This document shows positions 46,470-56,996 of a stretch of 64,000 nt of DNA, one piece after another. Position 1 is the first letter of the stretch. Every line of letters begins with the position of its first letter. Made by a program: the position numbers and the translations under genes. The notes under the pieces are model-generated. The model was not told the DNA's origin and searched no databases. It saw only the letters and a program-made list of their open reading frames with translations. The DNA comes from Citrobacter amalonaticus (GTDB lineage Bacteria; Pseudomonadota; Gammaproteobacteria; Enterobacterales; Enterobacteriaceae), in contig NZ_JAGTXM010000002.1 of assembly GCF_018252635.1 (NCBI RefSeq), positions 824,962 to 888,961 of the forward strand. Reading direction: 5' to 3'.

Positions 46470-48503
46470 CTACATGCCCGGGAACAGCACGCCATTTCCT
46501 GGCGCTTCGCGATCCAGATGAATGAAGTTCAGATGACGTTCATACTGGTCGAGAATATCGGTAATCACCTGCTCTTTGCTGTAATCCATCAGGTCATTGC
46601 CCTGACTGCCTTCCAGCAGGAACGTCTCCAGACGGTAATAGGTCGATTTCCCGCTGCGAGCACGGTAGGTAAAGCCCGGAATCGCATACTGCTGCGGCCA
46701 GATTTGATAGATAAAGTTACGCTCATCTCCCATGTGCACCCGCAGATCAAGGTGCCCCAGACTTTCGCCTTCGACCGGCGGCAGACTTTTCAGTTCTACG
46801 TGCGCACCACGCAGTGTTAACTCTTGCGCCACCTCTTGCATCGCCGGGAAGCACACGATTTCCATCATCTCGCGGGTGTAGCGCGTACCAGGATAGTTCA
46901 TCAACCGCGCCAGGCGTTTTTTCCAGCTCAATCGATCCTGCATGCCCATCGGCCGCGGCGCCGTATTCCTGCTCGCGCTCTCACGGCGATAATCTTCCAC
47001 TTTCAGTGACTTATACAATCCCGCCATGATAAAGAAGATAACAAAACTGAACGGTAGCCCCATAATGACCGTCGTATTTTGCAGGGCTGAAATCCCGTTC
47101 GTCATCAGCATACCCAGCGTCAATAAACCGATCGCCACCGACCAGAAGACACGCAGCCATGACGGGGCATCGCTATTGATATCTTTCAGTTTCGAGGTGA
47201 AATTCCCCAGCACCAGCGCGCCGGAATCCGCTGACGTCACATAGAACAGTAGCCCGGTGATCGTGGCAACCGAGGCGCTGAAGGTAAACGCCGGATACTG
47301 CGCCAGCAGACTGTAAAACCCTCGTTCCGGATGCGCCATCGCCTCCTGGGCAAAACCTGCATCGCCATGGATAATTTCATACAGCGCGCTGTTGCCGAAC
47401 ACCGACAGCCACAGCAGCGTAAAGGTGAACGGAATAATCAACGTACCGAAGACAAACTGACGAATGGTACGCCCGCGAGAGATTCGCGCGAGGAACAGGC
47501 CGACAAACGGCGACCAGGCCACCCACCATGCCCAGAAAAACAGCGTCCAGTTATTCATCCACTCAACCGGACGATCGAAGGCAAAGCTGTTGAGCGTCAT
47601 CCCCATAAAGCGATTCACATAGTCGCCCACGTTGAGCACCAGCGCGTTGAGCAGAAATGAGGTGTCGCCCATAAACAGGACAAAGAGGATCAGCCCCAAC
47701 GCCAGCAGAACGTTAAGCTCTGAAAGTACGCGGATACCCTTATCCACTCCGGAAGTGACCGAAATCGTGGCGATCACCACCGAAAGCACAATCAGCGCCG
47801 CTTTCGCCGCCATCGAATCCGGGATATCAAACAGCACGCTCAGACCGTAGTTGAGCTGAACCACACCAATGCCCAGCGTGGTGGCAATACCAAAAATAGT
47901 ACCGATGACAGCGGCAATATCGACACTATGTCCAATCGGCCCGTTAATGCGTTTACCGAAGATCGGATAAAGCGCAGAACGGATGGTCAGCGGCAGATTA
48001 TAGCGATAGCTAAAGTATCCCAGCGCCATGCCCATCAGGGCATACATTGACCAGCCGGTCAGGCCATAGTGGAAGAGCGTCCAGACCATCGACTGACGCG
48101 CCGCTTCAATGGTTTGCCCTGCCCCTTCCGGCGGCTGCATGTATTGCGTCACCGGCTCCGCCACGGAGAAAAACATCAGGTCGATACCAATCCCGGCGGC
48201 GAACAGCATAGCCGCCCAACTGAGCAGACTGAATTCCGGTTTCGACTGCTCCGGCCCGAGTTTAACCGAACCAAAACGCGAGCAGGCGATGAAAACCACA
48301 AAGACAATGTACAGCGTGGCCGCCAGCAAATAGTACCAGCCGAACGTTTTTGAAACCCAGTTCAGCGTCCGGCCAATCCAGACGGCGGAGAAATCGCTAA
48401 AAAAGATGGTGGTCAGGGAAAACAACAAAATCAGCCCGGCGGACGTGTAGAAAACCACCGGATTGATTTTGTCCTTTTCTCTGCGCTGTGGAAGGTCTGA
48501 CAT
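46470..48503 (-). CDS. betT: BetT, high-affinity choline transporter
   Basis: Proton-driven choline uptake system of the BCCT family, 677 residues as in E. coli. It has 12 membrane segments. The BCCT tryptophan-rich signature near residues 300-330 reads WMNNWTLFFWAWWVAWSPFVG. After the last membrane segment (near 485-505) comes a long cytoplasmic C-terminal domain of about 170 residues that senses osmolarity. Divergent from betI with a shared control region; supplies choline to BetA/BetB. Confidence 0.96.
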   Translation of the reverse strand: MSDLPQRREKDKINPVVFYTSAGLILLFSLTTIFFSDFSAVWIGRTLNWVSKTFGWYYLLAATLYIVFVVFIACSRFGSVKLGPEQSKPEFSLLSWAAMLFAAGIGIDLMFFSVAEPVTQYMQPPEGAGQTIEAARQSMVWTLFHYGLTGWSMYALMGMALGYFSYRYNLPLTIRSALYPIFGKRINGPIGHSVDIAAVIGTIFGIATTLGIGVVQLNYGLSVLFDIPDSMAAKAALIVLSVVIATISVTSGVDKGIRVLSELNVLLALGLILFVLFMGDTSFLLNALVLNVGDYVNRFMGMTLNSFAFDRPVEWMNNWTLFFWAWWVAWSPFVGLFLARISRGRTIRQFVFGTLIIPFTFTLLWLSVFGNSALYEIIHGDAGFAQEAMAHPERGFYSLLAQYPAFTFSASVATITGLLFYVTSADSGALVLGNFTSKLKDINSDAPSWLRVFWSVAIGLLTLGMLMTNGISALQNTTVIMGLPFSFVIFFIMAGLYKSLKVEDYRRESASRNTAPRPMGMQDRLSWKKRLARLMNYPGTRYTREMMEIVCFPAMQEVAQELTLRGAHVELKSLPPVEGESLGHLDLRVHMGDERNFIYQIWPQQYAIPGFTYRARSGKSTYYRLETFLLEGSQGNDLMDYSKEQVITDILDQYERHLNFIHLDREAPGNGVLFPGM

Positions 48504-48567
48504 CCAGTATCCTCACATTTTTTGTAACTATTAAAAATCAAATTCGCAACAATTAAGACACATTTTA

Positions 48568-48584
48568 TATTGAACGTCCAATCA
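48568..48584. promoter_or_regulatory. BetI operator candidate between betT and betI
   Basis: TATTGAACGTCCAATCA holds ATTGAACGTCCAAT, a near-perfect inverted repeat (ATTG-x-ACGT-x-CAAT) at the centre of the 127-base divergent gap. This is the expected place for the TetR-type repressor BetI to control both directions. Confidence 0.65.
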
Positions 48585-48630
48585 AAAACCGTTTTAATGG
48601 TTAAACAAAATTGATGAATGGAGTCCCAAA

Positions 48631-49224
48631 ATGCCCAAACTGGGGATGCAGCCGATACGCCAGCGGCAGCTGATTGACGCCACGCTGGAAGCGATAAATG
48701 AAGTCGGGATGCATGATGCGACGATTGCGCAAATCGCCCGGCGTGCCGGTGTTTCAACCGGGATCATTAGCCATTACTTTAAGGATAAGAATGGATTGCT
48801 GGAGGCAACGATGCGCGACATCACCAGCCAGCTGCGTCATGCCGTTTTGCATCGACTCCATGCGCTACCGGGCGCGCGCGCCGAGCTGCGATTGCGCGCC
48901 ATCGTGGCGGGAAACTTTGACGAGACCCAGATCAGCCACGCCGCAATGAAAGCCTGGCTGGCGTTCTGGGCCAGCAGCATGCACCAGCCGATGCTGTACC
49001 GCCTGCAGCAGGTCGCCAGTAAACGCCTGCTGTCAAATATCGTGGCCGAATTCAAACGCGAGCTACCGCGTGAACAGGCTCAGCAGGCGGGCTACGGATT
49101 AGCGGCGCTGATAGACGGGTTGTGGCTGCGCGCGGCCCTCAGCGGAAAGCCGTTTGACCTGAGCCTCGCCCAGGCGCTGACCACCCATTACATCAGTCAG
49201 CACTTACCCAACGCCACTGACTAA
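48631..49224 (+). CDS. betI: BetI, choline-responsive TetR-family repressor
   Basis: A 197-residue repressor. The TetR helix-turn-helix is near residues 24-52 ([25 protein letters not shown], cited here as its two halves [14 protein letters not shown] and [11 protein letters not shown]). The C-terminal ligand domain carries [20 protein letters not shown]. It starts [14 protein letters not shown] after GGAG. First gene of betIBA; 13 bases to betB. Confidence 0.95.
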   Translation: MPKLGMQPIRQRQLIDATLEAINEVGMHDATIAQIARRAGVSTGIISHYFKDKNGLLEATMRDITSQLRHAVLHRLHALPGARAELRLRAIVAGNFDETQISHAAMKAWLAFWASSMHQPMLYRLQQVASKRLLSNIVAEFKRELPREQAQQAGYGLAALIDGLWLRAALSGKPFDLSLAQALTTHYISQHLPNATD

Positions 49225-49237
49225 CCGAGGAGAAACC

Positions 49238-50710
49238 ATGTCCCGAATGGCAGAACAACAGCTTTACATTGATGGTGGCTATACCCCCGCCGCCAGCGGT
49301 CGCACTTTCGAGACGATCAATCCTTTTACTGGCGAGGTACTGGCCACCGTCCAGGCCGCAGGACGTGAGGATGTCGACCGCGCGGTAAAAAGCGCGCAGC
49401 GCGGACAAAAAATCTGGGCGGCGATGACCGCCATGGAACGCTCGCGCGTTCTGCGCCGGGCGGTGGAGATTCTGCGCGAACGTAACGACGAACTGGCGAC
49501 GCTGGAAACGCGGGATACCGGCAAACCGTTCAGCGAAACCGCCAGCGTCGATATCGCCACGGGAGCCGACGTACTGGAATACTACGCCGGGCTGATCCCC
49601 GCGCTGGAAGGCAGCCAAATCCCCCTGCGCGAGACTGCGTTCGTCTACACTCGCCGCGAGCCGCTGGGCGTCGTCGCCGGGATTGGCGCATGGAATTACC
49701 CGATCCAGATCGCGCTGTGGAAATCCGCGCCGGCGCTGGCGGCAGGCAATGCCATGATCTTCAAACCCAGCGAAGTCACCCCGCTGACCGCCCTGAAGCT
49801 GGCAGAAATCTACAGCGAAGCCGGTCTGCCAGACGGCGTCTTTAATGTCCTGCCGGGCGAGGGCGCGGAAACGGGCCGCTATCTGACTGAACATCCGGGC
49901 ATTGCCAAAGTCTCCTTCACCGGCGGCGTCGCCAGCGGTAAAAAAGTGATGGCGAACGCTGCCGCATCCTCACTCAAAGCGGTGACGATGGAACTGGGTG
50001 GGAAATCGCCGCTGATCGTTTTTGAAGATGCCAACATTAACCTTGCCGCAGATATTGCGATGATGGCGAATTTCTACAGCTCCGGTCAGGTCTGCACAAA
50101 CGGGACGCGCGTGTTTATACCGGCACGGATGAAAAGCGCATTCGAGCAGACCATTTTGTCTCGCGTGGCGCGGATCCGCGCAGGCGATCTGTTTGATTCC
50201 GCCACTAACTTTGGCCCGCTGGTTAGCTTCCCGCATCGTGAAAACGTCCTGCGCTACATCGAAAACGGTAAAAACGAAGGTGCGACGCTGCTCTGCGGCG
50301 GCGATGTGCTGAAAGGCAAAGATTTCGATCATGGCGCCTGGGTTGCCCCAACGGTGTTCACCGACTGCCGTGATGAGATGACTATCGTACGCGAAGAGAT
50401 CTTCGGCCCGGTGATGACGATTCTGACCTACGAGAGCGAAGACGAGGTCATCCGCCGCGCCAACGACACCGACTACGGTCTGGCGGCAGGCGTGGTCACT
50501 GAGGATCTCAACCGCGCGCATCGCGTCATTCACCAACTGCAAGCCGGGATCTGCTGGATCAACACCTGGGGGGAATCGCCCGCAGAAATGCCGGTTGGCG
50601 GCTACAAGCATTCCGGTATCGGGCGCGAAAACGGTGTGATGACGTTGCAAAGCTACACCCAGGTGAAATCCATCCAGCTCGAGATGGCCCCCTTCCAGTC
50701 CGTATTTTAA
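49238..50710 (+). CDS. betB: BetB, betaine aldehyde dehydrogenase
   Basis: NAD(P)-dependent enzyme that oxidises betaine aldehyde to glycine betaine. In 490 residues: the cofactor region [19 protein letters not shown] near 149, [11 protein letters not shown] near 228, catalytic glutamate in [12 protein letters not shown] near 252 and catalytic cysteine in [11 protein letters not shown] near 286. AGGAGAAACC precedes the ATG. Thirteen bases separate it from betI and 13 from betA. Confidence 0.97.
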   Translation: MSRMAEQQLYIDGGYTPAASGRTFETINPFTGEVLATVQAAGREDVDRAVKSAQRGQKIWAAMTAMERSRVLRRAVEILRERNDELATLETRDTGKPFSETASVDIATGADVLEYYAGLIPALEGSQIPLRETAFVYTRREPLGVVAGIGAWNYPIQIALWKSAPALAAGNAMIFKPSEVTPLTALKLAEIYSEAGLPDGVFNVLPGEGAETGRYLTEHPGIAKVSFTGGVASGKKVMANAAASSLKAVTMELGGKSPLIVFEDANINLAADIAMMANFYSSGQVCTNGTRVFIPARMKSAFEQTILSRVARIRAGDLFDSATNFGPLVSFPHRENVLRYIENGKNEGATLLCGGDVLKGKDFDHGAWVAPTVFTDCRDEMTIVREEIFGPVMTILTYESEDEVIRRANDTDYGLAAGVVTEDLNRAHRVIHQLQAGICWINTWGESPAEMPVGGYKHSGIGRENGVMTLQSYTQVKSIQLEMAPFQSVF

Positions 50711-50723
50711 GCAGGAGGTTTCA

Positions 50724-52400
50724 TTGCATTTTGACTACATCATTATTGGTGCCGGTTCTGCCGGCAACGTCCTGGCAACACGACTGACAGAAGACAGCTT
50801 TACCACCGTTCTGCTTTTGGAAGCAGGCGGTCCGGATTACCGTGCGGATTTCCGCACCCAGATGCCGGCAGCGCTGGCCTTCCCGTTGCAGGGGAAGCGC
50901 TATAACTGGGCGTATGAGACCGAACCTGAACCGCATATGAACTACCGTCGCATGGAGTGCGGACGCGGCAAAGGGCTGGGCGGCTCCTCGCTAATTAACG
51001 GCATGTGCTACATTCGTGGCAACGCGCTGGATCTCGACAACTGGGCAGAAGAACCCGGACTTGAGCACTGGAGCTATCTCAACTGCCTGCCCTACTACCG
51101 CAAAGCGGAAAGCCGCGATGTCGGCGCGAATGACTATCACGGCGGCGATGGCCCGGTCAGCGTAACCACCTCAAAACCGGGCGTAAACCCGCTGTTTGAT
51201 GCGATGATCGAGGCAGGCGTCCAGGCAGGTTATCCGCGAACCGATGACCTGAACGGTTATCAGCAGGAAGGTTTTGGCCCAATGGACCGCACCGTCACGC
51301 CCCAGGGACGTCGCGCCAGCACGGCCAGAGGCTATCTGGATCAGGCGAAAAAACGGCCGAACCTTACCATCGTGACCCACGCGCTGACCGACCACATCCT
51401 ATTTGACGGTAAAAAAGCGGTCGGTGTGGAGTGGCTCGAAGGCGACAGTACGATCCCCGTCAGCGCGACGGCCCGAAAAGAAGTGCTGCTGTGCGCAGGC
51501 GCGATTGCTTCACCACAGATCCTGCAACGCTCTGGCGTAGGGGATGCCGCGCTGTTAAAAGCGCATGCCATTCCGCTGGTTCACCCTCTGCCTGGCGTCG
51601 GTGAAAACCTTCAGGATCATCTGGAAATGTACCTCCAGTATGCGTGTAAAGAGCCCGTCTCGGTCTACCCTGCCCTGCAATGGTGGAACCAGCCAAAGAT
51701 CGGCGCTGAATGGTTATTTGGCGGAACGGGCGTCGGCGCCAGCAACCATTTTGAAGCGGGGGGTTTTATTCGCAGCCGGGAAGAATTCGCCTGGCCCAAC
51801 ATCCAGTACCATTTCCTGCCGGTGGCGATTAACTACAACGGATCGAACGCGGTGAAAGAGCACGGTTTTCAGTGCCACGTTGGCTCGATGCGCTCGCCGA
51901 GTCGCGGTCATGTACAAATCAAATCGCGCGATCCGCGTGAGCATCCGGCAATTCTGTTTAACTACATGTCGACAGAGCAGGACTGGCAAGAATTCCGCGA
52001 TGCAATTCGCCTTACCCGTGAAATCATCAACCAGCCGGCGCTGGATAAATTCCGTGGACGAGAAATAAGCCCCGGCATTGACTGCCAGAGCGACGAACAG
52101 CTGGATGCGTTTGTGCGTAACCATGCAGAAACAGCGTTCCACCCCTGTGGCACCTGTAAAATGGGCTTTGATGAGATGGCCGTAGTCGATGGCGAAGGCC
52201 GCGTGCACGGCGTGGAAAACTTACGCGTGGTGGATGCCTCAATCATGCCGCAGATTATCACCGGCAATCTGAATGCAACGACCATCATGATTGGCGAAAA
52301 AATTGCCGATGCCATTCGCGGCCGCGAGCCGCTGGCGAAAAGTACCGCGTCATATTATGTGGCAGGCGATACGCCGGTACGCAAACCGGCACAACGCTAA
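50724..52400 (+). CDS. betA: BetA, choline dehydrogenase
   Basis: Membrane-associated FAD enzyme of the GMC oxidoreductase family that oxidises choline to betaine aldehyde. The 558 residues open with the FAD motif [17 protein letters not shown]. The GMC signatures are [20 protein letters not shown] near 75 and [18 protein letters not shown] near 254. The active-site histidine region is [10 protein letters not shown] near 465. The start is TTG, preceded by GCAGGAGG, as in E. coli betA. A terminator-type hairpin follows. Confidence 0.97.
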   Translation: MHFDYIIIGAGSAGNVLATRLTEDSFTTVLLLEAGGPDYRADFRTQMPAALAFPLQGKRYNWAYETEPEPHMNYRRMECGRGKGLGGSSLINGMCYIRGNALDLDNWAEEPGLEHWSYLNCLPYYRKAESRDVGANDYHGGDGPVSVTTSKPGVNPLFDAMIEAGVQAGYPRTDDLNGYQQEGFGPMDRTVTPQGRRASTARGYLDQAKKRPNLTIVTHALTDHILFDGKKAVGVEWLEGDSTIPVSATARKEVLLCAGAIASPQILQRSGVGDAALLKAHAIPLVHPLPGVGENLQDHLEMYLQYACKEPVSVYPALQWWNQPKIGAEWLFGGTGVGASNHFEAGGFIRSREEFAWPNIQYHFLPVAINYNGSNAVKEHGFQCHVGSMRSPSRGHVQIKSRDPREHPAILFNYMSTEQDWQEFRDAIRLTREIINQPALDKFRGREISPGIDCQSDEQLDAFVRNHAETAFHPCGTCKMGFDEMAVVDGEGRVHGVENLRVVDASIMPQIITGNLNATTIMIGEKIADAIRGREPLAKSTASYYVAGDTPVRKPAQR

Positions 52401-52406
52401 GGCGAT

Positions 52407-52430
52407 GTCCGCTCTGGAGACAGAGCGGAC
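52407..52430. terminator. Hairpin between convergent betA and GNAT genes
   Basis: GTCCGCTCT pairs perfectly with AGAGCGGAC around a 6-base loop, 7 bases after betA and 7 before the GNAT stop. No T run; a shared stop is likely. Confidence 0.6.
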
Positions 52431-52436
52431 TGCCGA

Positions 52437-53141
52437 TTATGGCAACCGACACTGCGCTAACGTTTGCCGCTGCTGGCCGTGCTCGTCAAAATTCTCCGGC
52501 GCTAACCAGCGCTGTAATGCGCGGTCACGCTCAGGCCACTCACTGTCAATCATCGACAACCAGTCGCTGTCCCGATTGCGGCCTTTGCGGACAATTTTCT
52601 GGCGAAAGCGGCCTTCAAACACAAAACCTAAACGCTCTGCTGCCCGGCGCGACGCCAGGTTCAGCGAATCACATTTCCACTCCACGCGACGATACCCCAG
52701 CGCAAACGCATACCGCAACAGCAGCCAGACGGCTTCAGTGCCCAGTACGCTATTTTTCATCCGCGGCGACCAGGTGACATGGCCGATTTCAACGCTGCCG
52801 TGATCGCGTTCGATCGCCATAAAGCAGACTAACCCCACCGCACGTTCAGCGCGGATATCCACCACGGTGAATGGCACCAGTGTGTCATCATTCGCTTTCC
52901 CGCTGAGCCAGTGGAACGTCGCCTCAACGCTGTCGGGGCGACTGCTCGCCAGCCACGTCCAGTCCCGCTCGTCTTCGGCCTGCGCATAGGCGTCGAACAG
53001 TTCTCCGGCATGACGTTCTGGATCGAGTGGCACAAGGCGACAGTAACGACCTTCCAGCACGGTTCGTTGCAGAACCGACGCGCCATGCCAGTCCGGCAAC
53101 GCGTCACCAACCGTCTGACCATACTGATTAATTTCCGGCAC
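52437..53141 (-). CDS. GNAT-family N-acetyltransferase (RimJ/RimL-like)
   Basis: A 234-residue acetyltransferase. Typical GNAT features: LEGRYCRLVPLDPERHAGEL near residue 29, FTVVDIRAERAVGLVCF, then the acetyl-CoA region TWSPRMKNSVLGTEAVWLLL near 125 and the beta-bulge/helix LNLASRRAAERLGFVFEGRFR near 165. It is of the class acting on protein N-termini or small amines; no target can be read. It lies between the bet and ybdK genes, divergent from ybdK. Confidence 0.85.
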   Translation of the reverse strand: MPEINQYGQTVGDALPDWHGASVLQRTVLEGRYCRLVPLDPERHAGELFDAYAQAEDERDWTWLASSRPDSVEATFHWLSGKANDDTLVPFTVVDIRAERAVGLVCFMAIERDHGSVEIGHVTWSPRMKNSVLGTEAVWLLLRYAFALGYRRVEWKCDSLNLASRRAAERLGFVFEGRFRQKIVRKGRNRDSDWLSMIDSEWPERDRALQRWLAPENFDEHGQQRQTLAQCRLP

Positions 53142-53283
53142 AGCTTACTCCTTACGCAACGGTAAAATTTGGTTATAACAGTTCCCGATCCGTCTTCAAA
53201 GCGCCACTTTCAGATTTCTTCTGCCGCGGCGGATCTGCCCATCGCTTCTATACTGAAAGCAAATCATCAGGGGAAACAACGCC

Positions 53284-54399
53284 ATGCCACTACCCGATTT
53301 TCACGTCTCACAACCGTATACCCTCGGCATTGAACTGGAAATGCAGGTGGTCAATCCGCCTGGTTATGACCTGAGTCAGGACTCGTCGACGCTGATTGCA
53401 GCGTTGAAGGATCGCGTAAGCGCCGGAGAGGTGAAGCACGATATCACCGAAAGCATGCTGGAGATGGCCACCGACGTCTGCCATAACATCGATCAGGCCG
53501 CCGCGCAGTTTTCTGCCATGCAAAAGGTGATCCTCGAGGCAGCGGCTGATCACCATCTCGAGATTTGCGGCGGCGGCACCCATCCGTTTCAGAAATGGCA
53601 GCGCCAGCAGGTGTGCGACAACGAACGCTACCAGCGCACGCTGGAAAACTTTGGTTATCTCATCCAGCAGGCCACCGTATTCGGGCAACACGTTCACGTT
53701 GGTTGCCAAAGCGGCGATGACGCCATTTATCTGCTACATGGACTGTCGCACTTTGTCCCACACTTTATTGCGCTTTCGGCCGCCTCACCCTATATGCAGG
53801 GCGCCGACACCCGTTTTGCCTCATCACGCCTGAATATCTTTTCCGGCTTTCCCGATAATGGCCCGATGCCATGGGTCCGCAACTGGCAGGAATTTGAAGG
53901 ACTCTTCCGTCGGCTCAGCTATACGAGCATGATCGACAGCATTAAGGATTTGCACTGGGATATTCGCCCCAGCCCGCATTTTGGCACTGTCGAAGTGCGG
54001 GTGATGGATACACCGCTGACCCTGTCGCATGCGGTGAATATGGCCGGATTAATCCAGGCCACTGCCCATTGGTTGCTGACCGAGCGCCCGTTTAAGCATC
54101 AGGAACAAGATTACCTGCTGTATAAATTCAACCGTTTTCAGGCCTGTCGCTATGGGCTGGAGGGCATTCTGACCGATGTGCATACCGGCGCTCACTACCC
54201 GTTGTCAGACGATACGCTGCGTCTGCTGGAACATGTGGCTCCATCAGCGGATAAAGTGGGCGCCGCCAGCGCTATTGAGGCCTTAGCCCGCCAGGTGAAA
54301 AACGGTCTTAATGAAGCGCAGACCATGCGCGAATTTGTCAGCGAAGGCGGTTCGCTCATCGGGCTTGTGAAAAAACATTGTGAGATCTGGGCAGGGTAA
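53284..54399 (+). CDS. ybdK: YbdK, weak glutamate-cysteine ligase (GCS2 / carboxylate-amine ligase)
   Basis: A 371-residue ATP-grasp-related ligase of the GCS2 family with weak gamma-glutamylcysteine synthetase activity in E. coli. Seen here: [14 protein letters not shown] near residue 12 (Mg-ATP glutamates), [10 protein letters not shown] near 58, [12 protein letters not shown] near 93, [13 protein letters not shown] near 139 and [13 protein letters not shown] near 232. Same length as the E. coli protein. Probably co-transcribed with ybdJ 69 bases downstream. Confidence 0.94.
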   Translation: MPLPDFHVSQPYTLGIELEMQVVNPPGYDLSQDSSTLIAALKDRVSAGEVKHDITESMLEMATDVCHNIDQAAAQFSAMQKVILEAAADHHLEICGGGTHPFQKWQRQQVCDNERYQRTLENFGYLIQQATVFGQHVHVGCQSGDDAIYLLHGLSHFVPHFIALSAASPYMQGADTRFASSRLNIFSGFPDNGPMPWVRNWQEFEGLFRRLSYTSMIDSIKDLHWDIRPSPHFGTVEVRVMDTPLTLSHAVNMAGLIQATAHWLLTERPFKHQEQDYLLYKFNRFQACRYGLEGILTDVHTGAHYPLSDDTLRLLEHVAPSADKVGAASAIEALARQVKNGLNEAQTMREFVSEGGSLIGLVKKHCEIWAG

Positions 54400-54468
54400 G
54401 CGGAGCGGGTTTGCGTTAGCGGAGAAGATCCCGGACAATGGCTGTTTTAACTCAAGTTTAACAATGCC

Positions 54469-54717
54469 ATGAAACACCCGCTTGAATCCCTGATGACCGC
54501 CGCCGGTATTCTGCTGCTGGCTTTTCTCTCCTGCCTGCTGCTTCCCGCGCCGACGCTGGGACTGGTGCTGGCGCAAAAGCTGGTTGTGACCTTCCACCTG
54601 ATGGATCTCAACCAGCTCTATACGCTGCTGTTTTGCCTGTGGTTCTTAGCGCTTGGCGCTGTTGAATATTTCGTGATTCGTTACATCTGGCGTCGTTGGT
54701 TTTCGCTGGCTCACTAG
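54469..54717 (+). CDS. ybdJ: YbdJ, small inner-membrane protein (DUF1158)
   Basis: An 82-residue protein with two membrane segments, about 10-33 and 48-70, and a short charged C-terminus (RRWFSLAH). It keeps the position between ybdK and the nfsB side known from E. coli. Function unknown. Here it converges on ramA, which E. coli lacks. Confidence 0.88.
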   Translation: MKHPLESLMTAAGILLLAFLSCLLLPAPTLGLVLAQKLVVTFHLMDLNQLYTLLFCLWFLALGAVEYFVIRYIWRRWFSLAH

Positions 54718-54750
54718 GCCGGTGAAATCCCGCCGCCGCGTCGTTGAGTT

Positions 54751-55092
54751 TCAGTGCGTCTGACTGTGGTTTTCTTTACGGTAGGCGCCCGGCGGCTGGT
54801 TAAACGTGCGGGTAAAAATGCGGGTAAAGGTCTGCTGGGAGTCAAACCCGTAGCGCAGACAAATGTCATACACTTTTTCGTTGGACTCGCGCAGATCGCG
54901 TGCCGCCAGCAGCAGTTTACGCTCGCGAATATAGCGCCCCAGACTCTCCCCTTTGTACTGCAAAAACAGACGCTGCAAATGCCACTTGGAGTAACCCGCA
55001 TGGCGTGCGATGTCGTCAATGCGCAGCGGCTGATTCAAATTATCATCGATCCACTCGACAATGCTGTCGATAACCTGAGCAGAAATGGTCAT
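54751..55092 (-). CDS. ramA: RamA, AraC/XylS-family activator of multidrug resistance
   Basis: A 113-residue single-domain AraC-type activator related to MarA, SoxS and Rob. It has two helix-turn-helices: IDDIARHAGYSKWHLQRLF near 25-43 and YDICLRYGFDSQQTFTRIF near 75-93. It switches on acrAB, tolC, micF and other marbox genes. MTISAQVIDSIVEW is the family start. The ATG overlaps the romA stop (ATGA), so translation is coupled to romA. E. coli lacks this gene; Salmonella, Klebsiella, Enterobacter and Citrobacter have it. Confidence 0.96.
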   Translation of the reverse strand: MTISAQVIDSIVEWIDDNLNQPLRIDDIARHAGYSKWHLQRLFLQYKGESLGRYIRERKLLLAARDLRESNEKVYDICLRYGFDSQQTFTRIFTRTFNQPPGAYRKENHSQTH

Positions 55093-56222
55093 TCGTAACT
55101 CCTCTCCTGCAATTGTGTAGCCTGCTCCCACCATGGGGTGAACCCTTGCGCCGGGTCGTTCAGCTTCAGCGGTTCACCCTGCATCGGAGTGAGCAGACGG
55201 TAGGCTTTATTGCGACTGGCCAGCGCCAGCCGTTTGTAAGGGTCATCCCAGCTATGCTTTGCCAGCACAAAGCGTCCGGCATGACCGGGCAATATCGCTT
55301 TTGCCCGCAAATCCAGAGCCGCCTGCGCGGTCTCTTCCGGCATCATGTGAATATACTTCCAGTCCTGGTCATATTGACCATTCTCCATGATGGCAAGGTC
55401 AATGCCGCCAAACTGTTCGCCAATCGCCCTGAAATGTGGGCCATAACCCGAGTCACCGCTGTAATAAATTTTCTGTTCCGGCGTTTCAAACAAAAAACTG
55501 GCCCACAGCGTCTGGTTGCGCTTTATGCCACGTCCGGAAAAGTGTCGTGCGGGCAACACATGAATCATCAGCGAATCGTCGACCCTGACGGACTGATTCC
55601 AGTCACGCTCTTCAATAATGTCGCCATTCATTCCCCAGTAACGCAGATGCGAGCCAACGCCCAGCGGCGTGAGCACACGTTTCACCTTTGGCATTAACGC
55701 GGTGATGGTGGCGTAATCCAGATGGTCATAATGATCGTGAGAAATGATCAGCAGGTCGATTGCCGGCATTGTCTGCGCCGTCCACGGGTACTCGCCGGCG
55801 AACGCTTTGTTGAGGAACGAAAACGGTGCGGCATAGCTGCTCAAAACCGGGTCGATCAGCATTCGTTTGCCATCCAGTTGCAGATACCACGAGGAGTGCC
55901 CCAGCCAGATCAGGGTATTCTGCTCAACCGGCAAGCTGGCAAGATCGGTGGCAACCAGCGGTAACGGCTGCGCAGGCCGCGCGTTTTCACGCTTCGCGAC
56001 CAGAAACTCCCACCATGCTGCGAGCATACTTTTGTTTCCGGTATAGCCCGGCGTGGGCACCTGATTATGGAATTGCCCATCACGGTAGTTTGCAGATTGT
56101 TCTACCTGGCTAAGCTGAGCGCCCTGCGGCGCCTGGCCGAAGCCTGCATTGAGGACAAACGGTAACGTTGCTGCACTGGCAATGAGCATAATAACGACCA
56201 CACAAACGCAGAGAGGCTTCAT
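55089..56222 (-). CDS. romA: RomA, metallo-beta-lactamase-fold protein
   Basis: A 377-residue protein of the MBL-fold superfamily, NAPE-PLD/UlaG-like group. An N-terminal hydrophobic stretch (about 5-25) is a membrane anchor or signal peptide. The metal motif SHDHYDHLD (HxHxDH) is near residue 161, YYSGDSGYG near 254 and a later histidine in LPGHAGRF near 310. RomA was named for lowering outer-membrane porins on overexpression, though part of that effect is due to ramA. First gene of the romA-ramA unit, under the RamR operator. Confidence 0.92.
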   Translation of the reverse strand: MKPLCVCVVVIMLIASAATLPFVLNAGFGQAPQGAQLSQVEQSANYRDGQFHNQVPTPGYTGNKSMLAAWWEFLVAKRENARPAQPLPLVATDLASLPVEQNTLIWLGHSSWYLQLDGKRMLIDPVLSSYAAPFSFLNKAFAGEYPWTAQTMPAIDLLIISHDHYDHLDYATITALMPKVKRVLTPLGVGSHLRYWGMNGDIIEERDWNQSVRVDDSLMIHVLPARHFSGRGIKRNQTLWASFLFETPEQKIYYSGDSGYGPHFRAIGEQFGGIDLAIMENGQYDQDWKYIHMMPEETAQAALDLRAKAILPGHAGRFVLAKHSWDDPYKRLALASRNKAYRLLTPMQGEPLKLNDPAQGFTPWWEQATQLQERSYE

Positions 56223-56278
56223 ATCCTGACCTGTAAAACGCGCTCCGGTCCGATGGTTTGCGCGGCTGACTCTTGATT

Positions 56279-56298
56279 ATGAGTGAGTAAGCACTCAT
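56279..56298. promoter_or_regulatory. RamR operator
   Basis: ATGAGTG-AGTAAG-CACTCAT is a perfect inverted repeat with 7-bp arms and a 6-bp spacer, 57 bases before the romA start and 117 before ramR. This is the known RamR-binding palindrome layout at ramA in Salmonella. Confidence 0.9.
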
Positions 56299-56414
56299 TA
56301 TAGAAATCGGAAGTTTCGCGTCAAGATGATTTTCAATCTTTGACATTCACCGTTGCGGCGCTGCAAAGGCCGTGTTTCAATCACCTTTTTAGACAATCTT
56401 AAGGGTAAAGTGTA

Positions 56415-56996
56415 GTGGCTCGTCCGAAGAGTGAAGACAAAAAACAGGCATTACTGGAGGCTGCAACCACGGCCGTTGCGCAATCCGGGATCGCGGCATC
56501 AACCGCCGTGATTGCCCGCAACGCAGGCGTGGCAGAAGGAACGTTGTTTCGCTATTTCGCGACAAAAGACGAGTTAATCAACGAGCTTTATCTTCACCTC
56601 AAACAGAGCCTTTGCCAGTCGCTGATCGAGGATCTCGATCGTTCACTGACGGATACCAAAGTGCTGACCTTTTACATCTGGAGCAGCTATATCAGCTGGG
56701 GCCTCAACCATACACAGGGACATCGCGCCATTCGCCAGTTAGCGGTCAGCGAAAAAATCACTAAAGAGACAGAACAGAAAGCTGACGATCTGTTTCCGGA
56801 ATTGCGCGATCTCTGCCACCGCTCAGTGTTGCCGGTCTTTATGTCCGATGAGTATCGCGCCTTCGGCGACGCGCTGTTTTTAACGCTGGCGGAAACGACG
56901 ATGGAATTTGCCGCCCGCGAACCGGCTCGCGCCAGCGAATTTATCTCCCTGGGCTTTGAAGCGATGTGGCGCGCCCTCACCCGTGAGGAAGCATAA
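56415..56996 (+). CDS. ramR: RamR, TetR-family repressor of ramA
   Basis: A 193-residue repressor whose loss raises ramA and gives multidrug resistance. It starts at GTG with [17 protein letters not shown]. The helix-turn-helix is at [20 protein letters not shown] near residue 29-48. The ligand domain keeps the stretch SYISWGLNH and the aromatic pocket region around [11 protein letters not shown]. No frameshift or stop is seen, so the repressor looks intact. It overlaps ybdF by 1 base. Confidence 0.95.
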   Translation: MARPKSEDKKQALLEAATTAVAQSGIAASTAVIARNAGVAEGTLFRYFATKDELINELYLHLKQSLCQSLIEDLDRSLTDTKVLTFYIWSSYISWGLNHTQGHRAIRQLAVSEKITKETEQKADDLFPELRDLCHRSVLPVFMSDEYRAFGDALFLTLAETTMEFAAREPARASEFISLGFEAMWRALTREEA

